A stretch of DNA of 64,000 nucleotides, from positions 1,308,001 to 1,372,000 of the forward strand of contig CM043963.1 of NCBI GenBank assembly GCA_014529385.2. The letters run 5' to 3'. Below the pieces are notes generated by a model that saw nothing but the letters and a program-made list of their open reading frames with translations, did no database searches and was not told the origin of the DNA. The position numbers and the translations under genes are program-made. Positions 1 to 11,640 of this stretch are shown one piece after another. Each line of letters begins with the position of its first letter. The first letter of the stretch is position 1. The DNA is from Adiantum capillus-veneris. Its lineage: Eukaryota; Streptophyta; Polypodiopsida; Polypodiales; Pteridaceae.

Positions 1-249
1 TATATTATATTTTTCCAGTGACATCAAATATTTGATAAAGCAATGAAATACGTTTGGTAAAGATCCACGCTTGTAAGCTGATAGGGGTCTTGTACATACA
101 AGCTAACTGGAAGCGCAATTGTTTCACATTGGATAGCATGCTAAATGTAACAAGTAATGGGAATTGTGCTCCTACAATGGCGCCTAACTAAAAGTGGCTC
201 GGTTAAGCACAACAACATGGGGGACCAAATTGATAGCCAATGTTGCAGT

Positions 250-800
250 AGGCGACACGATCTTTGTAGTGGGTAGGTTACACCATGGAATGGTATAAGT
301 AAATTCAATTTTACAGTTTAAAACAGGGGTGCGGGTGTGTACAAAGGAGACAATGACCACAATATGTTTGAATGGGAGACAACAACATTTGCAATCGAGA
401 GGACGATTGGTGTCAAAGTAATCACGCTTTTGGAGTGTCATACAGGTCTCGGTATCTACTTACAACAAAAAAAATTAAAATTAGTTTTGCAGTTGAAGAT
501 GAGGTCATGTACAAATGAGACGATGACCACAGTGTGTAAATGGGAGATGAAGACATTTGCAATTGAGAGGACAATTGATGTCGAAGTGATCAAGTTTTTG
601 GAGAGTCATACAATCCTTCACATCCACCCAACAACAGAAGTAAAATTTAGTTTTCTTCTTGATACCCTTGATTGATATGTACTTAACAACGAACTCTAAT
701 CTAGCAACGTGATCTTTGTAGTGGGTAGGCTACACAACAAAGACCTCTAATCTAGCAATGCGATCTTTGCAGTGGATAGGTTACACCATGGAATGTGAGG
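250..800. repeat. Imperfect tandem duplication, period about 170 bp
   Basis: A unit starting near 339 (gtacaaaggagacaatgacc) recurs near 509 (gtacaaatgagacgatgacc) and continues in register, including the phrases gcaatcgagaggacgattg and gcaattgagaggacaattg. A flanking phrase (gatctttgtagtgggtaggt) occurs near 260, 712 and, altered, near 764. The open frame at 337-675 is simply the two repeat units read through, so I do not call it a gene. Confidence 0.6.
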
Positions 801-1046
801 GCATCCACTACACGCACTAATTGTGTGCGTAATTGCTTTTTCAACTGCACCGCTTGTTCGAGAAGCATTTTACCTACAAGCAGTGAAATGACGTTATGAT
901 GTATTGGCTAGAGTATTTATCACTTTATAGCTCAAAGGGAAGCTAGATTTTCTGCCGCAATGACAAGTACTGTATTGACAAGGAGGAGGGAATGAAAATC
1001 AACAAACTAGTGTCTATATAAAATTTTTCCAGTGACATATGTAGCA

Positions 1047-1500
1047 GTCCTCTGTCTCTCTCTCCCCGGACTAGAGTGATTACGATGTGCAACACTCCTT
1101 TATTTTTCTCTCCGACAAGTCAGCCAAAATGCAACATTCCTCTCTCTCTCTCTCTCTCTCTCCCCCGGCCTGGAGTGATTACAATGTGCACCAGGATGGA
1201 AAAGCAAAGATATTAAAGAAAAAAAACTACCAAGATATTAAAGCAAACGAATTACCTCTGCTCTACATCAATTGCCTCTGCCTTTTATCTGCATCAATTG
1301 TTGTACTGCGTCAATTGCTTGCTCTTTTCCCATGTGCTTGCTCTGTGTGTGTGTGTGTGTGTGCACTAGGCGAGGAGTATAACAACACTATCACACTGCT
1401 ATAAGTTGCTAGTTGGCCGCTTGTTTTTCGATCTCATTTAAAAAAAAACATTTGCTTTGTTCACTCTCTCTCTTCCTCTCTCTCTCTCTCTCTTTGTCTC
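1047..1500. repeat. Microsatellites inside a diverged duplication
   Basis: CT tract at about 1140-1162, GT tract at about 1344-1363 and CT tract at about 1462-1493. The phrase cggactagagtgattacgatgtgcaa near 1067 recurs as cggcctggagtgattacaatgtgcac near 1166, so the CT tract sits inside a diverged direct repeat of about 100 bp. Confidence 0.7.
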
Positions 1501-1559
1501 TAATCCTCATTTAGCAGGCCAATCACATGTGGCCACATGGCATAACTGGCCTTGCTCCT

Positions 1560-2530
1560 TTCATTAAATGGATCTTAGATCATCAAGGTAACCAAGGACA
1601 CCACAAGGACAATTGGGACCTACCCAAACCCTATACAGAAGATTGAGTGAGTCAAGCACTTACAAAGCCTAGTAGAGGAGAGCCAAAGGGAACTAGAGCT
1701 AGAACCTAGGTAGATCAAGATTGCAGAGGAAATGTTTACCATGCAACCTAAACCTCACAAAGACCATAATTCATTAGCCATACCTAGTATCATCCAAGAA
1801 CAAAGTGAGTGTAAGACATCACAAACTAGGCAGACACATTATCTATTTGAGAGGATGTTTAATGAGGGGATACTTGATCCCATCAAAGAAGTGGATATCC
1901 CATCTTCACGAGCCTTAGGTCACAAAATAGAACCTTAGAAAGTGTCATTGAATATTTCCAAATTAATGGATTTCATGGCTTCTAAAGTCGAAAGTTCTAT
2001 CATGTCTAAGTTGTATGGAGATCATGAGCTATTCCTCTCTCTTTGAGCACTATTTCACAATGGAGAACTGAAAGTTGAGCTACCACAATTTGTATAGATG
2101 GAAAGGCCCAACAAATTTCCACCTAATGAGGAATGCTTGGATCCACAAACCAAATTAAATAAAAGCTCTATTGTTGAAATGTCTGTTAGAAAATTGGGTT
2201 AATACTTTGAAGGCAATGAATCCAACGTACCTTACCAATCACTAATAAGGCTCAACTGTGAAGGGGATCCTTGATGGTGGTGTTGGGGCCAGAATTGTAA
2301 CTAAAAGCTATTGGGAATATGTGGGAAGACCTCATCTCAAAGTCACAAACACAGTGGTAAAAATGGCCAATGGAACCATTGCAAAACCTAATGGGACATT
2401 GAAAGATCTTAAGATCAAATTCCTTGGACACAAGGTAAGGCATATCTTCAATGTTATGGTTTTCTTCAAGAATTATATGTCATATTAGATGATTTTAGGA
2501 TATCCTTTTATGAGGAAAGAAAACTGGTGC
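1560..2530 (+). pseudogene. G0 gypsy remnant: gag C-terminal part and aspartic protease
   Basis: This is a decayed gag-protease stretch of an old Ty3/gypsy element (G0). The clearest part is 2258-2530, which reads ILDGGVGARIVTKSYWEYVG and, after a stop, MILGYPFMR. These are the two ends of a retropepsin fold and match, with degeneration, the protease of X- (ILDSGAGVAIATKEIW and IILGRPFMRQL near 56300-56600). The catalytic D-S/T-G has become DGG, so it is dead. Upstream, 1560-2250 is open only in pieces (for example 1732-1938), fits the linker before the protease and has no domain I recognise. The RT of the same element begins near 3470, so PR-RT order is preserved. Confidence 0.6.
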
Positions 2531-3469
2531 ATGAATGGTCTAAAAACCACGTCTACTTACAGTTCTAAGACTTTATCATTTGAGTTGATCTTATGAATGT
2601 CCGACTGTATCCTTGGGCGACATATTCATAATTGAAAAATTGATCTGACACATCAACCCCACTATAGTACTATTATACTTGTAACAATGAGACACACATT
2701 GGAAATGAGTTGCCTTACATGGATGTCCTACTTGGAATGACTGAGTAGGACACCGTCAACTGGGCACACCTAGTGGAAACCATAGACACGTGGGGAAAGA
2801 GAGGAGAAACTTGGGCAACACATGAGGGGGATGAAGTGCCACAATTGTCACTAGTAAACATATGAAGCGCAATGCATATACTCTCTGATGACATAAAAGG
2901 TGAATACTTGAATGACATCCAAACTGGTAGTGCCTCAAGCTATTGTGACCATCAGAGTTGACTATGAGCTTGATAAAGATTTGTAATCACATATAAGCTC
3001 AAGTTTGGAACTGATACTTGTAGGACCTAGTACAACATCCTATGGGAATTTACCCTTAAGTGAAGAGGACATGGATGAGAATGGATCTAATGAGTCTACG
3101 TCAGAATAAATAACCCAAAACAAAAAGCTAGAGGAGACAAATAAGAGATATAAAAATAAAAAATATCGAGAAAATGTATGTGCTAGGATGGATACATTCA
3201 GAGTGTCACACTGCACAATTAGAGTTTGGAAAGGAGCCAAAAGTGAGTCGTACTTCAAGGAGATGCCAAAAACAAGAGCTAGATCAACAACAAAAGAAAG
3301 TGAAAAGTAAAGCAAAGACCCCCGCACAACAAGAGCCTATATAGCTACATTCTACACATGAGAATTTCAAAGCTTATACCATAGGAGAGCAAAAAGTGGT
3401 ATACACAAAATCCCAACAAATGCCTATCAATGGAAGTAGTGGAGTCTACGATGGTTTGACAATAGTTTA
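2531..3469 (+). other. Degenerate linker between G0 protease and RT
   Basis: This stretch has many stops in every frame and no recognisable domain. Its position between protease and RT remnants of the same element makes it most likely decayed pol linker. I see nothing else in it. Confidence 0.4.
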
Positions 3470-4852
3470 GAATTGTCAAACCCCAGTGAGGACTCTAAAA
3501 TAATTTTTAGTGTTCAAGACCTTACTGAAATTGAAGAGGCTATACTTATGGATATTTGCAAGGACTTCAAGGACATACTTTCTTGCACATATGAGAATAT
3601 GAAGGGCATTCCACCTTCTATAGTGTAGCATAAAATTCCAATGAGTAGCATTGCTAAACAAGTCGAACAACAATCCTACTCGATGAATCCTAAGTATGCA
3701 AAGATTGTTCAACAAGAACTTAGAAATGTTATCAAATGTGGATTCATATGCCCTATTGAGAACTCAAAATGGGTTTCTCCATTTATAGTCCTTGTGCCAA
3801 AGAAAAATGGGAAACTCAATGCATGTGTGGACCTCAAAAAAATTAATGCTGCCATGAAAAGAGATCATTATCCCTTTCCATATTTGGAACATATGCTTGA
3901 GAGAGTCACTCTACAATGAGACTTATAGCTTTTTAGATGGGTGCTTTGGCTACAATCAAATCATGATTGTGCTAGAAGACCAAGCTAAAACTGCTTATAT
4001 AATTAAATTTGGAGTGTTCGCATGTTGTGTTATGGACTTTGTCTTAACGAATGCACATGCTACCTTCCAATGATTAATAAACACTGCTTTCAAGGAGTAT
4101 TTAAGGGAATTTTATGAAGTTTTTCTAAATGAACTTTGTACTTATTCCACTTGGAAAGAGCATCTGTCACTTTTACATATGGTGTTTGAGAGGTGCAAAT
4201 TATATTGCATCTCATTGAACTCTTTCAAACGCCAACTTTCGGCTAAACATGGAGTCATTTTAGGGAATATTGTTTCAAAAAACTAAGGGAGAAAATTAAA
4301 GCCATTCTATAATTGCGATCACCTAGAAACTAAAAGGGGTTTCAAATATTCATGGGTCAGATATTATCGATGGTTTGGGGTTTACACTTCACTCAGATAG
4401 CTCATGCATCGTACAATATTCTTATCAGATTTCATTGGGTCGAGGAATGTGACCATGCTTATAAGTTATTAAAAAAATACCTTGACAAGTGCCCCAATTT
4501 TACTAGCACTTGATTGGAATGTAATTTTCCATGTGCATATTGATGCATCAAATTTTGCTATTGGGTGTGTTCTAACTTAGCTAGGAGAACAACATAAATT
4601 GAACTACCCCATTATCTTTTCTAGTCACTAGTTAAATGATACCAAGATGAGCTACACCACTATAGGGCAAGAAGATTTATCTATGATTTAAGCAGTAAAG
4701 ATATTTTGATATCATCTTCTTGCCACCAAGTTTGTGTTTTATGTTGATAATCAAGCGTTATTACATCTAGTAAATAAGCCATGCTCCATGGGAAGAATTA
4801 CAAGATGATTACTCATTCTCTTTGAATTTGATTTCACAGTGGTTGTGAGAAG
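3470..4852 (+). pseudogene. G0 gypsy reverse transcriptase and RNase H remnant
   Basis: Reverse transcriptase plus RNase H of the old gypsy element. 3641-3919 is open and carries the RT signature WVSPFIVLVPKKNGKLNACV, close to the VVPKKNGKL of X-. Further on, in broken frames, come the GYNQ motif, a decayed catalytic region near 4120-4140 (FLNELC where an active RT has YMDD) and an RNase H segment near 4530-4850 (HVHIDASNFAIG; FVFYVDNQALLHLVNKPC). The RNase H resembles that of X- (HVHIDASAYAIG; FVFFTDHQALLYLVNKPC), placing G0 in or near the same gypsy clade. Numerous stops and a lost catalytic motif show it is dead. Confidence 0.8.
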
Positions 4853-5350
4853 TATGGTCACTGGATCAAATTCCATTCTTTTATGGCCTTGGGATTCTAG
4901 ATACTGGAGCTTCCATACACATGACTAGTAAGAAAGATTGGTATGGTTCCGATAAGCCTTTAAAGGAATCCATCAGTGTAATAATCGGGAATAATCAAAA
5001 CTATCCAGCAATATGGTCTTTTAAAAAATCTTTCTTAGCAGCTACAAGTGAAACTAATCAACTCTCTGATGTGTTGTACATGCCACAAATCAAGAAGAAT
5101 CTGCTCTCAATTTCTACAATCATTGATCATGGTTTTGAAGTTTATTTCAAGCAAATTGGAGAAAAAATATTGGATTCTCAAGATAATATAATGCAAAAGG
5201 GAGTGATTCACAACAATATTTATGAGCTATCTACACTGACAATGACTACAAAAAAAAGGTACAACTCAGTTATGGCATGAGAGATTTTCTCACCTAAGTA
5301 TTGATGTGTTAAAAGGTCTAGAAGAAAACATATCATGGCTGATCATTGGT
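4853..5350 (+). pseudogene. Copia protease/GAG-pre-integrase fragment embedded in G0
   Basis: The sequence switches from gypsy RNase H to a copia-type protein: LDTGASIHMTSKKDWY (copia protease active site), then LSDVLYMPQIKKNLLSIS and LWHERFSHLSIDVL (start of the copia HHCC region). The frame 4921-5280 is the best open part. There is no LTR or target duplication around it, and about 25 codons of the gypsy RNase H-to-linker region are missing at the left junction. It is therefore a captured fragment rather than a normal insertion. Gypsy sequence resumes near 5351. Confidence 0.75.
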
Positions 5351-5620
5351 CTTGTATACCCAATAAAGAAACCCCCAATGCAGTTGATGAGTTGCTAGAT
5401 ACTTTCCTCTTTATGATTGAAATAATACCCAAATGGAGTGACAAAGTTGTTGACTTTTCAACTAATGGTTTTCCACCTAGAGAGCCTCAAAACAATTTAG
5501 TTTAAAAGTTAATCAAGAAATATGAATGTTATTGCTTGATTGTCAGAACTCTCTATAAGTTAGGAAAAGATGACATTGTTCGATGTTGTGCCCGTGAGAG
5601 TGAGTGTTTGTACATTTTCA
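5351..5620 (+). pseudogene. G0 gypsy RNase H-integrase linker
   Basis: Gypsy sequence resumes with IEIIPKWSDKVVDF and LYKLGKDDIVRCCARESE, the linker leading into the integrase zinc-binding domain. It matches the X- linker (VPKWSQEIVSV; LYHLGSDLILRLC). It stops exactly where G1 begins at 5621. The continuation (HMGVFGGHF) is found on the far side of G1 at 13577. The last five bases, TTTCA (5616-5620), are the left target duplication of G1. Confidence 0.8.
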
Positions 5621-6390
5621 TGTAAGGTCTCTACTTTCAAATTTCACACAAGTTCTATTACGCATTTGAATTTTTTTAAACCATCACTCATTATTTAAGA
5701 TATTCGAGTTCAAATTATGAATCGTAGGTTGAGAAAACCTAGAATTTAAAATTTACGCTACAAAATTCTGACATGTTTAGCTATATGAATCACTAACTAA
5801 CTTATTGCAAGACTTAGTTACTGATTGTAGAATTTTCTTTTACTGTTGTAAAGTTAATATAAGACTGTAAAGTTTAACTTAAAATTGTAAAGTAAATTAT
5901 CATTAAGAAAATAAATAAAATAATTATAAAGACAAAAGAATACACAGGGATGACAAATGAAGGCACATGGACTCACCTGGACTCACATAGGAGGGGACAA
6001 AGTGGGACACACTGTCACATGAAAAGGAGAGGTTAGTTTTGACTAATCTTAATGAGGGGGGGCTATGTGGCCTTATCTTTTGATGATAATGACAAAGTGG
6101 TCAAGCTGATGGGTACCACAAGGGTACCAAAAACGCGGGTATGATTTTTGGGGAAAAAAATTTAAAAAAATAAAAAAAATATTTTTTTTTGGAAAAAAAG
6201 TTGGACGTTTTCTTTTCTGCTATAAATAGAGCATCCATGCTCACACTTTAGATATAGAGATTGCCTCTATAGCGCTCTCGAAGTGCTGCCCCTTCTCTTA
6301 GAGAGAAGGCGTCCACAAACCACTAAGAGAGCAAAAACTCTAGTGGACTAATAAGGTGCGTATTAATTAAGCATTCAATTAACTTTAGGA

Positions 6391-6860
6391 ATGATGTATG
6401 TGTGCTATCTCTTACTCTAATTTCTCTAATAGATTAGTAAGATTCAATTAGTTTTAAGAAGGATATGTGTGCGTGCGTGCTATCTCTTACTCTAATCTCT
6501 CTAATAGATTAGTAAGATTCAGTTAGCTATGTGTGTGTGTGTGCTATCTCCTACTCTAATCTCTCTAATAGATTAGTAAGATTCAATTAGCTATGTGTGC
6601 GTGCGTGCTATCTCTTACTCTAATTTCTCTAATAGATTAGTAAGATTCAATTAGTTTAAAGAAGGATATGTGTGCGTGTGTGCTATCTCTTACTCTAATC
6701 TCTCTAATAGATTGGTGAGATTCAATTAGCTTTAGAAAAGGATGTGTGTGTGTTCTCTTTTACTCTAATCTTCTAATGGATTAGTAAGATATAATTAAAT
6801 TTAGAAAAGATGTGTGTGTATGTTTTCTCTTACTCTAATCTCTCTAAGTATACCTACTCT
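6391..6860 (+). repeat. Minisatellite, about 7 units of 60-80 bp
   Basis: The phrase ctatctcttactctaatctc followed by tctaatagattagtaagatt repeats about seven times, separated by variable GT/GC-rich linkers (tgtgtgcgtgcgtg). Within each unit cttactctaatc and gattagtaag are inverted copies with a two-base bulge, so every unit can form a short hairpin. The last two units are more diverged. Confidence 0.85.
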
Positions 6861-7667
6861 CTCTAGTTAATACATCTTCACTATTAACTTATGCATAGTT
6901 AATTGAAAGTTAATACATAAGAGAACTCATCATATTCTTATTATACATGATGAAATTATTATTCAACAATTTTATTGTCAATTAGATTAAGTAGAATTTT
7001 GAATAATACTAAAAATTGATTTAGTTGAAGTATAGAAATGAAAGTTAGAATTGGATTAGAAATGTCATGCATAAAAGTAATGCAGTCCTAAACTTTCACT
7101 CGTAGTTTACACACTTAATTTTTGATTAATTACGATTAGCAAATATTTGATGTATAGAAATTAGATGTAGAACGAAAACACTAAGTGTAAATCCGAGTTG
7201 GCGAGGGTTCAAATTACAGACTCTCTTTGGAAACAAGGAGATTACTAGGAAAATTGACCAATTTAATGTTCTAAGCGTATAACATAAGTGTGGTACAAAA
7301 AAATGGCTCCAAAGCATGCTCGAACACAAGGCGCTAATGATCATGAAGCCGGTACAAGGAACGGGGGAACTCCTGCGGAACATGCTATGTCTCCACCAAT
7401 CGGACCAATCGGAGCTATAATACGGGTTAGTATTGCAGTTTCAAGTTATGCATTATTGCATATGCAAGACCATAGGAATATATTATTTACCTTATGAAAA
7501 GAAAACACGGAGCGAAACCACGGGGCTTAACCCCAAGAAACTCGGCATATGTTTGACAAGTAGGAAAGATTGTTTTGTTAAATTGGTTGCTATAGGAAAG
7601 AATGTTTGTCCAAAACCTTCGGTAGGGTTTCTCTCAAGTATCTCTACTTATTAGCGCTGGTATTATG

Positions 7668-8160
7668 TGGCAGTTGCCGAGGCGTGAGATGACGACCAGG
7701 ATGGCACCGCTGATGCTGTGGTGAGAGTACACCCAGATTAGCCCAGCTGGATACTGCAGTTTTGTTTTTCCGTGGCGTGAGGATGACGCCGAAATTGGCA
7801 CCGTTGTTGCTGTGGTGGGAGTACATCCAGATTAGCACAACGAGTACTTGTCAAGCGGTATAGGATGCTCATGAGGACAAGGGTTTTTATAAATAATGTA
7901 TATACTGATCGGACATAATAGCGCCAGTAGAGATTCTTGAGTGAACCTAATCCAAGGGTTGTTGGTTTAAAATTGGACGACTTCTTGTTTGACTATTGTT
8001 TGTAATACTGTTTGAAGGTCTGTTTTAACGAACCAATATCATAAATAAAGTAAAGGAACATGTATATTTAAACAGCGTGGTAGTAATTAGATAATAAAAG
8101 AAGGGTGAGTGTGTTTAAACAGTGTGGTAGTAATTAGATAACAAAAGAAGGGTGAGTGCG
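7668..8160 (+). repeat. Two short tandem duplications in the G1 LTR
   Basis: A unit of about 100 bp (ggcgtgagatgacgacc... ctgtggtgagagtacaccca) near 7680 recurs near 7775 as ggcgtgaggatgacgcc... ctgtggtgggagtacatcca. Separately, a unit of about 48 bp (tttaaacagcgtggtagtaa) near 8069 is repeated near 8114. Neither has coding content. Confidence 0.7.
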
Positions 8161-8559
8161 GGGTGGAAAGTGGGAGAATGATACCCCGACGATATCATTC
8201 TATTGACGGGTGGACCCGATGAGTCGGGTAACTTTCCAACACTAGAATTTTTTTATTATTAGTCATAAATCTTAAAAGAGATAAACCTTGGCGGCTGTGC
8301 TTCTGAAACATGGGAAAAAAAGCGCACAGGTTGGTCACTCTAAGATTTATACTTTTAGGTATAATTGATTATAAATAGTTTTTAGATAGGGTTATGGTGG
8401 TCACGCTCCGCCATAGGGAGATAGGACCAATCCTTCACTAAAGGTTCATACCCGTGGCTATGTAGTAGCTAAGGCAATGTCCGTTGGTTTTTCCTTCTCG
8501 GCGTTGGAGACCTATCAAAGGTACTCCGCTCCTCTCAAAAAGGGACAGGGACCTCACAC

Positions 8560-8571
8560 TGGTATCAGAGC
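8560..8571 (+). other. G1 primer-binding site (initiator tRNA-Met)
   Basis: TGGTATCAGAGC, one base after the LTR end CACA, is the classic plant LTR-retrotransposon PBS complementary to the 3' end of initiator tRNA-Met. It fixes the right edge of the 5' LTR. Confidence 0.9.
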
Positions 8572-9230
8572 CTAGGTTAAAGCTTGGGGAGATTTTTAGA
8601 TTGATGTTTGGATATTGAAGGATGTGAATGTTTGAGATAATAGAAGAACCTAGATTTTTTTTTTTGAGTTTTTATATGGTATTGAAGACTGAACTTTCTT
8701 GGTACAGGAAAATGTTCATTCAGCCTACCAGAAATTCCAGGTGTTCACCATCATGTTTGAAAATGGATGCCAATCACCAAATTATCAGTTTCAAAAAAGG
8801 GTGATGATGATTTTGGATAGGGTGTTTGTACCACCTATCCCAAGGGTGCATAGAGGATGGGGCATCAACTGGAGTCCATCTGGAGGAATCTATACCATCG
8901 ATGCTGACAAAATATGGTGCATGGATACCAATCTCAAGAAACTTCGATGGGCAGAGGAGTTAAAAGTCATCGAAGTTTAGGGTCAAAGGAAACTTATTAT
9001 TTTGATCCTTTAGCCTATCCTTTTGTAGTCACTAAACTCAAAATATAGAGACATTACAATCCTTGTACCTAAAGACTACCAACCTTGGTAGCAAATAATG
9101 TGTATATAAATAAAGTTTGGATTAATATTATCTTTTGTTTGTATTATTGTCTGATCAAGTCTTGCCTTAAAGTGGAATAAAGTTAGAGTATCCAATAAAG
9201 TTTCACTTAATCTATATTGCACAGAGTGCG
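8572..9230 (+). other. G1 leader with a small open frame
   Basis: This is the region between PBS and gag. An open frame at 8699-8980 (93 residues) has no recognisable domain and lacks an ATG at its left end; it may be chance or a decayed N-terminal gag extension. No other feature is evident. Confidence 0.4.
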
Positions 9231-10060
9231 GTGTACACATCTCTTCAAGAGAAAAAGCTACTTCTCAAGCAAGCTAAACTTCCCTCTTTCAAAGGGGAAG
9301 GAGCCCTACTTGAGAGCGATGCAGAAGTGTGGCTCGAAGAGATGGAAGATTATTTTGCTACTGCTGATACTACTCCCGATAACCAAGCAATGTTGGCTAT
9401 GTTTCGTCTCACGGGGGATGCCAAGCTTTGGTGGAAACAACACTGCAAAGATAATCAAGTAGCTCAAAACACTCAAACTTGGGAAGACATTAAGTATGCT
9501 GTCAAAGGACGTTATCTTCCACCTGCACACGAATCCCTTAAGATGAATGAATTCTTCAACTTACGTCAGTTTCATCTTACAGTGGAAGAATACTACTCCA
9601 AGTTTGTAACTCTTAGGCGCTATGCTCCTCCAATGACCGCAGATCAACAAGTAGCCCATTTCTACCAAGGGCTAAATGCTCCTTTAAATACACGTCTAGA
9701 AGCCATGAGGCCTGTAAATTTGCAAGATGCTCTTTTAAGAGCTAAACCCTTAGCTAAAGAGATGTCAAACTCTCAAATGGTGCGAAATGGAAATATAAGG
9801 AATGCTGGAAGGAGAGGATGGCCTATGATGTGGAACCAAAGGCAAGTTCACCCAGTTCACCAAACTCATCCAATAGTTGCAGCTTCAGCAAATGGAGCTC
9901 AAAATGCATATCTTAGATGCTATTAATGCAATGAGCTAGGACATTTCAAGAATTTATGTCCTAGGCGAGTCTCCGCAACAAATACACCTAATCGAGCTAG
10001 AGGACGAGGCCAAATAATAAATCGTGGAGGAAGAAATGGAGGACGAGGTCGAGGGTGCGG
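9231..10060 (+). pseudogene. G1 Gag polyprotein (degenerate)
   Basis: Structural capsid-type protein of a gypsy element. 9231-9926 reads through the retrotransposon gag domain: VWLEEMEDYF, then LTGDAKLWWKQHC, then RYLPPAHESLKMNEFFNLRQ. A stop (TAA at 9924-9926) falls within the zinc knuckle, which reads CY*CNELGHFKNLC. Downstream is an arginine/glycine-rich nucleic-acid-binding stretch (RGRGQIINRGGRNGGRGRG). The start is uncertain, since the first codon of the open frame is GTG and no convincing ATG with a leader is visible. The stop makes a full Gag impossible without readthrough. Confidence 0.85.
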
Positions 10061-10061
10061 A

Positions 10062-10599
10062 ATGGCTGCTAGAGTCAATGCTATCATAAGAGAACCAACA
10101 TTGGGAGAAGAACAAGAGGAAAGAGAAATTCTACATGCTGTAATTGATAACCCCAGAGCAAGACAACAATATGTTGTCATTCAAACACCTGCAAATCACC
10201 AAGGTGAAAAATTTGAGCTTCTTATTGATTGTGGAAGTACTCATTCTTTCTTGTCACACCTAAATCTTTAAGGAGGTTAGGACTTAATCAACACCCTGCA
10301 AGAAAGATGAGAGTTGAATTAGCCAATGGAAAGGAGGTGTTATCTCAGTACACTGTGGGAAAATAGATTTCAAGTTGGGAGAATACTCTACTTCTGTTAC
10401 TTTTCAAACCTTACCCATAGGAATCTATGACGGAATTCTTGGAATGGATTGGTTAGCCAGTCATAATGCCAATATCCATTGTGCCCAAGGAAGTGTTACT
10501 TTTGTGGACAACCAAGGTCAAGAAGTCACTATTCAAGGCCAGAATGGACAACCAAAAGCTTACTTGGTCAAAGCTAATCGTCTTTTGAAAGGGTTACGC
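10062..10599 (+). pseudogene. G1 aspartic protease (frameshifted)
   Basis: Retropepsin that would process Gag-Pol. The active-site segment FELLIDCGSTHSFLS (within 10062-10271) has D-C-G in place of the usual D-S/T-G. The second half, DGILGMDWLASHNANIHC, lies in another frame (10375 onward), so a frameshift between about 10270 and 10375 breaks the domain. The order after Gag and before RT is normal for gypsy. Confidence 0.8.
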
Positions 10600-11640
10600 A
10601 AGGGTCAACAAATTTTTGTAGTCAAGCTAAACAAAGTAGAAAAATATTCTTCCAACCCTGAACCAATGTGGCTAGAAGAATTTTGGGATGTTTTCCCCAC
10701 TGAACTTTCTGAACTACCACCACCTAGGGAGGTAGACCATGAAATCAAAATTTTTCCAGGTAGTGAACCAGTCTCAAGAGTGCCGTACAAGATGTCACTT
10801 CCAGAGGCTATAGAACTCAAGGAGCAGCTCAAGTAGTTGATTGAGCAAGGGTTTATCCGACCTAGTACATCTCCATGGGGTGCACCTGTTCTCTCCGAAA
10901 GAAAAAGGATAGCTCTCTTTGACTTTGCATAGATTATAGGGGCTTAAATCAGGTTACCATCAAGAATAAATATCCAATTCCTCGTATTGAGAGATGCTGG
11001 ACAGATTACATGGAGCCAAAATATTCACAAATATCGATCTTCGATCTGGCTATCATCAAATTCGAATCTAGGAGGCTGATATCTCCAAAACAGCTTTCAA
11101 CACTCGTTATGGTCATTATGAATTTATAGTGATGGCTTTCGGACTTACGAATGCTCCTGCAACTTTCAATCGTCTGATGGACGATATCTTTAGAGAATTC
11201 TTGGACGATTTTGTCCTAGTATTCTTTGACGATATCAAAAGAAGAGAATGAAGGACATGTTAGGAAAGTGTTAGAGCTTTTACGTCGAAATAAGTTGTAT
11301 GCAAAGAAAAGAAAATGTACCTTCTTTACCCCTAAGGTCTATTAGTTAGGTTTTATCATTTCATTTGAAGGAGTCTCTGTTGACCTTGACAAAGTCAAAG
11401 ATATTGTGGAATGGCCTCAACCCACTTCACAAACCGAAGTCAGAGGGTTCTTAGGTATCACAGGGTGGTACAGGATATTTGTAAAGGACTATGCTCTTAA
11501 AGCTGCACCACTAACCTACTTGCTAAAGAAAGGAGCTACGATACTTTGGAAAGAAAAACATGAATCTTGCTTCAAATAGCTTAAGGAGTATCTTGCTTCA
11601 GAACCTCTCTTAAAACTTCCAGACTTCACCCAAGAATTCG
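10600..11640 (+). pseudogene. G1 reverse transcriptase (multiple breaks)
   Basis: RT of the chromovirus. The N-terminal part reads FWDVFPTELSELPPPREVDH and FPGSEPVSRVPYKMS. A TAG at 10834-10836 interrupts KQLK-LIEQGFIRP where related RTs have Gln, and a frameshift follows near 10895. GYHQIR and [10 protein letters not shown] motifs are recognisable in shifted frames near 11050-11170. The catalytic region near 11215-11235 reads VFFDDI, close to the YxDD box. Another TAG at 11578-11580 again replaces Gln (CFK*LKEY). It is non-functional. Confidence 0.85.

Larger units (their letters stand above)
1..1559. other. Non-coding, repeat-rich flank
   Basis: I see no supportable gene here. Short frames have no recognisable domain and overlap simple repeats. 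The stretch holds an imperfect tandem duplication (about 250-800) and several CT and GT tracts. A phrase reading ttttccagtgacat occurs near position 12 and again near 1024, suggesting an older duplication. Confidence 0.6.
5621..8558 (+). repeat. G1 5' LTR (about 2.94 kb)
   Basis: Bounded by TGTAAGGTC at 5621 and CACA at 8558, one base before the PBS. The last 85 or so bases (from about 8473) match the 3' LTR remnant at 13489-13576 almost exactly. The LTR contains a hairpin-bearing minisatellite, two smaller tandem duplications and two TATA-like boxes (TATAAATAG at 6221 and TTATAAATAG at 8369). The second is a reasonable position for a U3 promoter. Because the 3' LTR is deleted, the full length rests on the terminal bases and target duplication rather than on LTR-LTR alignment. 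Confidence 0.75.

Noticed and set aside
8699-8980. Small frame of 93 codons in the G1 leader as a gene
   Set aside because: No ATG at its start, no recognisable domain; may be chance or decayed leader coding.
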